DNA of 64,000 bases from NCBI RefSeq assembly GCF_026230105.1, contig NC_079479.1:30225385-30289384 (forward strand), read 5' to 3'. The notes below the pieces were generated by a model. It saw only the letters and a program-made list of their open reading frames with translations. It did no database searches and was not told where the DNA came from. This document shows, piece by piece, positions 11,819-23,400 of the stretch. Origin of the DNA: Diorhabda sublineata. Its lineage: Eukaryota; Arthropoda; Insecta; Coleoptera; Chrysomelidae. Positions within the stretch are counted from its first letter, which is position 1. Each line of letters begins with the position of its first letter. The translations under genes were made by a program, and so were the position numbers.

Positions 11819-14800
11819 TTTTGTCAAGTATTAGAATAAGTAGTAAATATAAACTTAATTCTATTTAACACCAGGGACACAACTAATTATTGAAATACAA
11901 CCTTACTATTAATTATATTTACGTATTTATCAAATTATTACGTATATCCATGTAAGGTAGATATGTATCAACAATCAACGAGAGGATGTCACGTGATATT
12001 TCATTTTGGACGCAGAAATTTTAAACGTGTTGACATTTTAATGTACAAGGTCGATAAATTTAAAACTAATATATGGATATCACTCTATTTCCTGTTTAAA
12101 TATTAATCATTTGTCGGTCATAATTATGGATTAAAGTTAGTTCAACGTCCGTGAAAATAACGTTTTTTTTATCAACCTTATTACCCATAACGATACCATT
12201 TTGTTTACCTAAATAATAGTTCTTCTGCTATTACCTATATATTGATAAAAATTATACTAAATCATAGATTTATATATTAAAGAACTGATCCCGTGACAGC
12301 TTATTTTATACCGATAACAGGATTTGCTGTCTAGAGAAACAAAGATTTAAGGAAAAGTTGAAACATCAATTTTTATATATCTTTTAAAAAATAATTTTGT
12401 AATACTATACATTTAATAGTATTACATATATGGATGTATTAATTTCTATTTCTCTCTACTCTTTTCTAATTGGATGGACAAGTCGTCGAAGTTTCCAGTG
12501 GTAGGTTTTGCAATCTAGTTACTTTTCTAGTGTAAGGTGATGATTCTGAGCAATAGAGATTACGTGTTGCAATTGGGCGGTTACCGTTATACGAACGATT
12601 CTGCTTTGCGTTCCAACCGACTTAGATATCGTTTGTGAACCGTTTCCAGGACAGTCTTCACGATACTTGGTTCTGATAGCAAGTACTGTTACAAGAATCG
12701 TGCATAGTCTGAGATTGTGCAGAAAATATCTATAAACGCTTCCATACTAGCAGGTTGGAACAAAACTATAATCGTACACCCACCTCTTGACAAGGGTCGT
12801 CTACGTTAGTCGTGACGTCATAATTGTCGTTCTCTTCGCGACCACAACGGTCGTAGTTGCTATGTGGAACGCCTAAGAGTATTTCAGATGAGTTCAGACG
12901 CCGTAAAAGCTTTGGAATGGGGAATGAGAACATATGACCTTCGTTTTAACTATGTCTCCAGAAAAAGAAATCATTACAAAGGTTAAATAAAAGAGATATT
13001 AAATTCGAACAACTAATTTATTACAAAATTAAATTTACAAAAATATTACAAAACGGTGCTTTTGTTATTGATTATTATCACGGCTAATTAATATTAATTA
13101 TTATATCAGTTTTTCGACATTACAAAGGGGTATTTGTGTGGAATAGCCAATTGAAATTAATGCGATACATCAATTTTTATCGAAGGCTAATTCAATTGGT
13201 AGTTGTAGAGGTAAGCTTTTTATTAGACGTATTATACGAAGTTGTGATCCATAATGGACATCAGGGAAACGCAGTTTACAGAACGTTCTTATTCTTATAT
13301 ATGGAAATAGCATATTACGTAACGAGAGTTGTAAGTAACCCATTACGAACGAAGTGAAATCATTTCACGAAGCCGCGAGTGCATAAATTTCATGAGTGCG
13401 TAATGGGCTAACAACTCGTGTAACGTACTATACTTTTTCTACGCCCAATCATAGCATGCTACTTAAGAAAACTTGTCGTATTTTTAAAGAAATGCATAAT
13501 GTGCTGCCTACATTTAGGGGCATCACTCTTTCAATCCTAAATATATCTCGGGAATGCTAAAAGTTTTTATGTTTTTTAATTGACTAAATTTGTGTAAATA
13601 GATCAAATAAAGTCTTACGTAAATGAAAATTTTATTGTAATGTAATTTAACCAAGAAGCTTAAGTTTTGAGATTTTAGTACGTGCATGTTATTGTTAAAT
13701 GTCATTTACAAAGAATGCAGACAGTCCGATTTTTGACGTTTACAGACATGGGCTTAGAAAAAATGTTTTGTTTACAGGTAACTAATAAATAAATATTGCA
13801 CAAGTTACGTTGCCGGCAACAATGTCTATTAAACCTATGACGCCAGAACTGAAAACCAATGATTTTCTTCTGCATGTAAAAATTTGAAATTTTTGTGATT
13901 TTCAATTAAATATTCAGATATTATTTTTTCTCTTTTAATTAAATATTTTACTTTCCGATATTATTTCATATCAAGGAATAAAAAATACTTTTTAAAAAAT
14001 GCAGGCAACCTATTCTCGATCACTTCGAATGTACATTTATTATTTATTTATATCTTGTGGTAACAATATTGTCCTTAAATGATTTTAGTATTCATATTTT
14101 TGTTATTGCTAATAAAGATTTGTAGATTAGGTTAGTTAAAAGGAAATTTTTTGTGTTGTAGCATTGTTGGGAGGAAAAGAACAATAAAGGCAAATCAATT
14201 TATTTCTCAAATGATTCCAATTGAATCATTTTTAAGTACAATAATTAAGTTTTATAATATTCCAACACAAATGATCACAGAGAGTGTAAATCACACGATT
14301 AGGACGGCTATATAATATGAAAATATATATATTTTTTAAAAGAAACAAGTATGTAATAACTAGCAAATTGGCATTTTTTTTAAATAAATATTTACAACAG
14401 ATATTTGAATATAAAGAAATATTTTTGTTAATTCTAATAACGTTCGTAATTTTTTTTCATTGGTAATTATTCTATTCATTAACAAATAATAATAATAAAA
14501 ATAAGAAGCATAATATTTATGTTATGAAGTTACCCACAATCCATTCATAAATTGTTGAAATAATGCACTTTAACAAATTTCCCATGTTGTCTACCAAAAG
14601 GTGTCTCACAAAGCAAACATAATAGTGCGAAAAGTTGAGGGTACCGGCTGATTTGTTTATTATTTTTAAACTGCGAATTATTTCTTCGGTGTTTATGATT
14701 GTAGTTTAGTCCCAAATAGCACTGTGATACGCAAGAACGAAGACTCCCGGGCACACAGACAGTAGCTTAATGAATCTAGGTATCTACCTTCAAGTACTAC

Positions 14801-14829
14801 TACTACTACAGAAGATTTTTGGAAGAGTG
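11819..14829. other. Gene-free region upstream of the R3HDM4-like gene
   Basis: The left end should hold the R3HDM4-like promoter (minus strand); no clear core element was found. About 12470-12960 is less AT-rich than its surroundings and looks like old transposon sequence. It includes a 33-codon open stretch from an ATG at 12890 without homology I recognise. A fold-back lies at 13313-13431. Confidence 0.4.
13313..13431. repeat. Inverted repeat (fold-back)
   Basis: The left arm 13313-13346 (tacgtaacgagagttgtaag...cccattacg) and the right arm about 13398-13431 (cgtaatggg...acaactcgtgtaacgta) are imperfect reverse complements. Between them sits the perfect palindrome GTGAAATCATTTCAC. It resembles a MITE or the end of a fold-back element. 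Confidence 0.6.
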
Positions 14830-15010
14830 ACAGAAAAAAAATCTCTTTCAAAATGTTAAAATAAAATTTGAGGTTCACGGATCTAAGAGAAGAGTATTTG
14901 TGCACAGGTCAAAGGAAAAACGGATTTTAGATCCCGATTGTTAAACACGGCGGATGCGCGGTGATAGTTTGGGTAAAAATTGAAGTTATCTTGAAGAAAG
15001 AAGGCAATAA
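14830..15010 (+). mobile_element. Tc1-like transposase fragment
   Basis: One open stretch reads KFEVHGSKRRVFVHRSKEKR, the region after the first catalytic aspartate in Tc1 transposases (SDESxFxLxGSxxRxxVxRxxxER). It is followed in a shifted frame by IVKHGGCAVIVWV, equivalent to TVKHGGGSVMVWG. Both ends are missing. Confidence 0.75.
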
Positions 15011-15257
15011 AAAATAGTAAAGGACAATGTAGTATGTAGAATGGGAAAGGATGAATTTATTTTTTTGTCAAATTACAGTCGGTGAAAGACTAGTAACATT
15101 AAATTTAAATAAAAATTAGTTTTTGGCCAGTTAACTACTAGAAAAATTAATAATCGAATGAAGTTTAATATCGTATCGAAATATAATTGGTTCCTATTAA
15201 TTCCAAACCAACGAATGCAATTCTGTTTGCAAAAGAAGTTGAGGAAAACGTCAATAT

Positions 15258-15645
15258 TGTAACGAACGCTTCTCCGCTCTATAGCAGGTCTTGTCTGATG
15301 TATTGGAATTCTAAAATTCGCGTGGCGCGAATTTACATTGTTTCTTTTGAATAATTTCTAGAAAGGTCTATTTATTTATTTGTTTTGTTTTTTTATTTTG
15401 TAGAAGTTTTGAGAATTCTTTTCTGAAGCGCAGTTTAGTTAGTTAGTTTATGATTAATAGTAGTAGTGAACAAAACGAATTAGCAAAATAATTAAAGAAT
15501 TCAAATAAATAAATTAATTGAGTGATAAGTGAATTATATAAATTAGTTGAGTGTAGTGTAAGGTATTTAAATAAATTAAGAACGTAAGAGACAGTTTCTA
15601 TTCACCCCATGAATAGAAGTATAAATGAAAAAGGAAAACATTACA
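15258..15645. mobile_element. Solo LTR of an LTR retrotransposon
   Basis: A 388-bp block begins TGTAACG and ends ATTACA, the usual TG...CA ends. It is flanked on both sides by the 4-bp direct repeat ATAT (15254-15257 and 15646-15649), as expected for a target duplication. No gag/pol or second LTR is adjacent, so it fits a solo LTR left by recombination. A similar 3' segment lies at 22.57-22.66 kb. Confidence 0.7.
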
Positions 15646-16814
15646 ATATGGTAATATTTCATTTGGAAGTCACATTTTTTTTACAATAAAAACCACTGTA
15701 AGAAAAGTGAAACATTGTTGAAACAATGAGTTATAATAGAAGAACTGATATGGTTAGGTGTATAATTACTGGTGTTTCTTTGTTATGAATTTATATTAAT
15801 TGCACACCCTTACGTGGCTAAATAAAATTATCTACAGTATGTGAAATTCTAGCTTAGTCCATCCCATTGGACACTTTTGTGGGAAGATATGTTTTAGTTT
15901 CAACTGGTGAAGAATATTATTAAATACAGACTACGGCATACAAGGCGTTTATAAATTACACTTTAAATAAAAAATTACGAACGTTATTCATTCAATAAAT
16001 TCTCTTTTATGAGTTTACAATGATTTTTATTATTTCAATATAATTTGAGAATAGAGCATAGTATAGCCTTATTATTTTGGCAGATTAGAATTTAATTATA
16101 AAATTAATCATTGCAATCTCTAACTATAGGGATTATTAACAATAAGATACTATAATATAAAATAAAAATCTTACAATATATAACACATAAACATTCAAAT
16201 ATGTACATTTTACTAAATTTAAAACATACAACATTATTATTATAAAATGTCGCTTAAAACAAACACCAAGTTTTAAGCAATTTGTCCTTTTTGTGACAAA
16301 AAAATGCATATAAGAACAAAAAATGTTATTAGAAACCAACAAATTTATCCTACTTGCATTTGTTCCAAAATATAAAGGTATTATAGCCCAGGAAATTAAG
16401 CATTTCGGCTCGCAATTTTTTCGTCCTGCCTGAATTAACTTGAAATTTTCTCAAAAGGTAGAGAATCATTTTCTATATCATGCCACCATACGGTAAAATC
16501 GTGTGGATGGTTGCCACCCCTTCTCGGAAGTAGAAAGTTTTTTTTAATTTCCGACTACAAGAATCGATGGAAAAAGTAATTCTAAGAAAAATGTGTTCTT
16601 TACGTTTTCTTTCTACTTGGGGAGACACGACAATCTTGGATAAGCTGCAAAATGGTTATTACTGATGCGAAAACATAAATGTAGTTTGAACTGTCTATCA
16701 TCCGAGGTCGGATCGGAATGTGAACAAACACCCAGAAAACATGATCTCTTTGAAGCATTCTGAGAACTCTAGAACTGCAGTTAGTCCAACGACAGAGGTA
16801 GCTCTGGTGATGTA

Positions 16815-16925
16815 GCAAAGTTCAAGCCACAGAGCTTTTTAAAGGATATCGGCCTTTGGTAATTTCAAGTGGGGCAGGATGGGTCTATCTCCAGGACTAT
16901 GCAACTATCCTACAATGAACTAGAA
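16815..16925. repeat. Dispersed repeat, copy A
   Basis: The block from gttcaagccacagagc through aatttcaagtgggg to actatcctacaatgaac matches a second diverged copy at 18748-18855. Its class is unknown. Confidence 0.6.
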
Positions 16926-18747
16926 TGGAAGAGGGAGGTACTTACAAGTTGTAGGGCAAAGTTACTGCCCTATAAGTAATCAATATTTTTCACAAAACTA
17001 TTTTCATTCAAATGAATACCGTAAGGTGCAGGGAAATTGCTTAAAACTATCTATAGAAACATGTTAATATACAATAAAACAACATGAACATTTTTACACT
17101 ATCAACAAATACAATATTTATAACAAATTTTTCTGTAATCTGCATGCAGATACATTAAAAAATTCGATTTTATTTCTTGTTTTCTAAAGCTGACAATTCG
17201 ACTCGGTTTATTTTTGGGGTTCACAAGTAATGTGGGTTGCATTTTTTGCCCTCAGTTACGCGTGACACGAGGAGGAAATACAAAGTTGAGGATATTGTCA
17301 ACTCTGAATTCTTCATACGGAAAACTAGGTTCTGCAGTATGTCTAATTCGGTGACGCGTGGCCTCTGTTCCTTATCTTCGTACCGTTACTCAAAAGCAGT
17401 TCACAACCACACTCCTGAACTTTCTTCTAATAGCTCTCACGTTCATGTTGAGTCAATTTTCCACTATATCTCCTCAAAAAAGCCATACTTCATCAAACAA
17501 TAATTACTAACAATGTTGGCGCAATAGATGGCGCTCGCGTCGCGTCTTCCTACCGGGCCTCGCGCACCCCAATTATTGTATATACCAAAAATTCAAGATA
17601 TTTCGTATAATATCAAAGAAACAATAAATATTTACTGTGAAATCAGAATATGTATCTGAGATTTCTATTTAGAAAGGCACAATGTTATTATTTTTCACCT
17701 TTTTTTTTAAATTCGAGTTATTAAGTCAAAATAATTCGAGATATTGCGTAATAGATTCAATGGGAGAGAACAACAACAATTTTTCTAATATAAGACCAAC
17801 GTTTAATAAGAATACCTATCCTGATTCTGTTATAATGAGTGTAATTACATAATTGGATAGATATAGAATAGTTAATGACAAAGTTCTCAAACATCTATTC
17901 TTGGCAATACAATAGGAATAAACTAATTATTAGTTAACATATTGTTGTATACAAAGTTTAGTGAATACCATAAAGTCTAAAAATTGGCATATACAGTTGA
18001 TTACTTAAAATCACATGCTGTAATATTACAAAATTGTTTTGTGATATTTCAACTGATAAAATCTTTATCTCAAAATATTATAACCTAAGCAAAATCATTA
18101 AATTACTTATTTCTGAGTTATAGAGCGTTTTATTTAATAATGATGAACTAATTGTACTTAGTTTGTTAAAACTATTTAATATATCTTTGGTCATTCTTGG
18201 AAAGAAGTTGCACACCACATCAAATAACTAATAGATCCAGAGAAATGAAATGTGATAATGGTCATCTAGTGATTGCCGTTAGAATTTATCCGCCAATTAT
18301 AAGGATACTTCAAATAGTTTGAAAGTATTGGGCCCAAAAATTTTTCTAAGTGGAATAGTCTGCAACTCATGTTTGACACACATAGATGGACCTTCTGTCT
18401 CTCTTACCAAACAACTGCTTTACTTAAATAGGCGTGAAATTCGATTGGTGACTTTTAAACTGAACACGGTCATCTGAGACTCTCCTTATTAAGGAAAGTA
18501 TTGTGCACAAATATTTTTCAAATCTCTACGTTCTTTCACCAAATGACTTGCCCACTTAAAAAAGCGCGAAATTCGATTCGTAGTAGGACTTTTAATCTTC
18601 ACATTGTAGACATCAAGGACGACTGGAAATACCGTTGGTGCGAGGAGTAAAAAACTGCAGACCACGTCATCTTTGTACCCAAAACTCAAACGGACGCGAT
18701 TTGAACACTTGGGTAAACCTCACAGTTTGTCTAGTGATGGCAAAAGG

Positions 18748-18855
18748 TTCAAGCCAAAGTGCCTGTACGGCTTTACAAAGGTCTTTGCCGTAACTTCAAG
18801 TGGGACACGAGGGTTTTTAACAGTGCTTGGACGCCTACTATCCTACACTATAACG
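18748..18855. repeat. Dispersed repeat, copy B
   Basis: Diverged copy of the block at 16.8 kb (ggttcaagccaaagtgcc ... aacttcaagtgggac ... ctatcctacactataacgaac). Upstream, 18420-18600 contains two related segments with gcgtgaaattcgatt and gcgcgaaattcgatt, so the element may extend left. Confidence 0.6.
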
Positions 18856-20448
18856 AACTCATTTTATATATAATATTTATAGTATTGTACTTATATTCCA
18901 ATTATTAAAAAGATAATCAAATATTTTAAAAGTACTGGGTACTAATATTTTCTAAATAGAACACCCCATAATTCATTTTATTATTATATAGTTAAATTAG
19001 AGTTTTAATATTTTGAAATCAAGATTCAATGTTTAAAATATCTAATTATATAAAGTAAATAAATTTATTGCACTGTTACAAGTTACAAAAATATTTATAA
19101 CTTCATTCCTTTTTTTAATTTTTATTGCACTACTTTCTTGATTATAATTGAGATGCACATGATTGGGTATATTAAACTTAAATACGAATAGTATCACAAA
19201 GTAAAAATGTTCAGACAACATTCAAATTATGACACTTTCAATAACTCTCGTTGGTACAAACAGTAAACTATTGATTGTACACACAAGTCTTTATTCTTCA
19301 TCTTTATTAAAACTTGTATTTTAGCATAGGGGAAATATGTACAAAACGGGATAGCAACCACACCGCCTTAGTGAAGTGAAAGGAGGTGCGGTGCATATTT
19401 CAAATTTAAATAAATAGCTGGCTAGTCGTAAATCCGCTGTATTTTTAGATGTTTCTCTTGTAAATTGGCGGTACAACTGTAGTAACGAGGGTAAGTTTGA
19501 TAACATTTAAATAATTTTCTGTAAAATGTATTTATTTAGCAATACATTAAGACTATTGTAGATATTATATGAATTTTATTTTTATATATGTACAATTGGG
19601 GTTAATCGGAAAATTTAATTTGAGATCAAATGAGATATCCCGCTTTACCCTCATTTCATTAACTTTGAACTTTATTCTAAGATGCCGCGATGTTATGTAA
19701 GAAAAACCGAATGGCAGATCGCAATCATCAATGAAGAAAGTTCTTGAGTCAAAAACGTTAAGTATCGCATTTTGTATACAATTCCCCTACATATTAAATA
19801 GATAACATTGCCATTACTCAATCACTAGATTTCCAGTATTACATCCACATTAATTCCAAACTAAAAACATTACCATTCGATTAATCTTCATTTATTATTT
19901 CTTCTTCTACTTTTACTGTAGTTCAAGTCTACTTTAACTTCTTTCTCGACAATTTTCTCATGCATATATCTTTGATGTATCTTTTTCATTCATAGCATTT
20001 TCTACATTTTTCCTTTGTATCTTGGATCTAAAAAGATGGCAGTCTCAACATTTTATCTTATTCTAATTTTGATACACCTGTCTGCTACTGTAAAGGAAGA
20101 CATAATAACTCAAGAACTAATTGATTCTTATTTGAAGAAAATTCAGCAGTTTAATTTTTTGTTTTTCTAATTTTTAATCATATCTTGGGATTTTAAAATT
20201 TATGTAGGTACTAGAAATTGATGAGATGAAGGTTTATGAGATTATCCAACATCAATAGCTTCATCCGGATGAGAATACAACAAACTAGTCAACAGTATGA
20301 ATTAATAATTTTAATCATGTGCCTGGTTTGCAAATTGACCAAGAAACTAAATTGGCTGAATATCACGGTGTTGATTGGTTTGTGATTTATCCACAAATAA
20401 AGCTAATATCACGATATTATCTTCCATTATTGAGATAATTTCATACAT

Positions 20449-23400
20449 CTATATAGGTCTTTGCTTGACTTCTAATAATTGAGGATGGTTCTCTACAATG
20501 TTAAGTAGTATTCCTTCAATGTAAGTTCTGAGTTGCCTATTAACTTCTTGTTGTTCCTTTAAAGCTTGCTGTACCTTGAAAAACAAAATAATTATATTTT
20601 TTCCATTTTAATAGCAGATAAAGTAAGGAGAAACATTGCCTACCTAATTTTCTTTACAAAAGTTCATGAATATAGGATTTATGCTAAAAACATTATTTCT
20701 GACATGTTAAATTCAATTAGTTAGCTCACCTCATCTTGTGACATAACATCTAATTCAGCAGCTAAACTATTTTCACCAATCGAAAGAATTCTCCCAGTTT
20801 CGAGTCCAGCATGCAACAAACTCGCCTGTAATTCTTCGTTTACTTCTCTCAGTTCTGAATTTTCTGATCGCAAATTGGACATTTCTTCGTGTAATTCTTC
20901 TAACCTCAATGTTTCTGGAGAAGTAGTTGGTAGAGCTGGAGTTCGAGCTTCTAATCTTAACCTTTCTATTTCTTTAGATAAATCTTCGGATAATTGAATT
21001 TGTGCTTCATATTCACGTTTCAACCTGATTCAAAATGCAATTGGAAAAATACGTAGTAATGTCATTTTAATGCAAGATTACTAAAGCAATATCTATGCTA
21101 CTGACCATAAAAGTTTTGTTAATTTTTTAGGGCATAACTCTCCTATGACCGTGACCTCAAAATATGTTATTTCTCTTAATTTTGCTTTGATTGTTGGAAA
21201 AATTATATTTTTGAAATGTGAAATAAATGAAACCTACCGCACTTCTTGACTTTTCATCATTTTCATTTCTTCTTTAAGAGCAGAAATTTCGATTGTTAAA
21301 TCTGTAGTTTGATCAACTGTATTTTGTTGTTCACTTTTGTATTTATCCAATTCTTCTTTCAGCCGATTAATCTCTTTTTTTAAATTCGAACATTCCGTTT
21401 CAGAAGCTTGCAGTCTTAAATTTATGTTATCTAGTAGTAATTGTTTTTCCCTTTCTAACCTAGCCTTCTGTTCCTTAAATCCTTTCCTTTCATCCTTGAA
21501 ATATATAAATAACAGATTAATGAATAGTACATTATGAATTTACTACATTTTCCAGTAGATGTACTAGTATCATGCAAACAAAAAATCATTAAAACGATAA
21601 TAAAAAAGTTTAATTGGAATTTTAATATTTTTACCTGAAGTTTTTCTTCACTTCTTAGCTCAGTCTCTCTAAGTTGCTCTTCCAACATAATAACTCTAGC
21701 TTGTAGAGCGGCATTATCAGCTTTAGCTCTGGTATACCTTTCATCATTTTGATTTGCCGTATCTTGTAAAAATCCTACCTGTTGCTGTAGCACCTCAAAC
21801 TGTAACAACATGTAAATACTTCAAACAATCTGTTAAAAGATGTAAATTTATACTGTTTCATACCCAATATTGAATGTCAACTTAGTATCTAGTTATTACG
21901 AGTCAAGAAAAATAGTCCTGGAAAACAAGTAAACACTTAAAATGAGCTCAGGGGATTCTCATGATTCAGTAAAAGTGAACAAGAACTTGTAGTGAACGTC
22001 AACGAGAACATGAAGAGTAAAGGAGAATGGCATCCAACAAAACTTATGTAATACCGGTAAAAGGAAGCCAAAACCGAGCCAACATCAGCTTCACGTTGAA
22101 AGGTGTACAGTAGTTCCCACTAATATCATTAAATACCTAGGAATCCTTGTAAACAACGGCTAAGCTATCAACATTTTGAATATATAACACACAAGGCAGG
22201 GGAGAGGATATCGAAAATAATGAGAATTCTCCCGAACGTAGATGGATAAAAGAGCTATAAGAGAGCGGTCATATGCAGCGCTCTTTACAACATGATTTTT
22301 TATGGGGCATCAATGTGCAAAAAGGTTGTAGTCACTAATAGCACCAATACAATACTTATTGTTAGTAAATTCCACAAAAACATACTCTTGCAGGTATCGT
22401 CAGCTTCCAGAACAACCTCGGTAGTAGTACTACAGATAATAACAGGCGTAACTCAAATAGACCTAATCATTATCAAAACATTAGAAAAAGCAGAGCCACA
22501 GAAAGAACTCACCTGCTAGAATTATTCGAGAACTTCTTTTGGACATAAAATACTTGCTTTTTTTGCAGCGGGAGTCAGTATATAATTGGATGTCTAGTGT
22601 AAGCGTGTAAATAAATTAAGGAAGTAGGTAAAAGACAATGCGTAAAAATTCATCCCGCGGTAAGAAATTATTTAAATGAGTAAGAAAAATATTACAGTAT
22701 ATTTGTACATAAATTTCAATATTTATTTTTATCAAACATCTGCCCGTATAATCAAGTATAATTACATACATTTATTATACACCCAAACTTAGAGTTTGTA
22801 ATACAACTTTCAGGTTGTCGCTATATTTTATTTAATATTTATATTAGTAAATAATGACAATGTATCACTTGTATGAATCATTTAAAAAATTCAGACAAAT
22901 ACAATGAAAAACGGAAATTTACCTAATTGGTAACAGTATATGTATTTATACAGTACATATAAACTTGTTGACAAATTTTTATTTATATGTTATATATTTA
23001 TAAACTGAAATGCGCAAATGAGAACATTGACAACCACCATAGATAACATTAGCTTTGTTCGCGGTAGATATCCTGTCACCAGTTTGAAATTGTGCGTTCG
23101 CGGTGCTAATAAATCATGTGCAAGATTTAAAATCCTGTGTTCGTGGAGTAGATTCCTAATTCCGAACGTGTTCTGAATACGTCCAATGCATCCACGGACA
23201 TAGGTAAAGATTTCTAATCTGGCGCATGTGCATTAATATTTACCACGAAATAACCTCTAATTTATGAGGTTTGCAACGTAATTGTATTTAAAAAACGTGG
23301 TAGTCGACTTTATACTCGCAACTATCAAGAATAAACGACAAGTTAATTTATTCTTCTAGCTAGTTTTGATTTCAGATTACTTCAGAACAACAAACTTCAG

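Larger units (their letters stand above)
15650..20448. other. Gene-free region downstream of the nuf gene
   Basis: AT-rich DNA with no gene I can support. It contains two copies of a dispersed repeat (16.8 and 18.75 kb), a short GC-rich island near 17.52-17.57 kb, and otherwise nothing recognised. The right edge, next to 20449, should include the nuf 3' UTR (minus strand). Confidence 0.4.
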
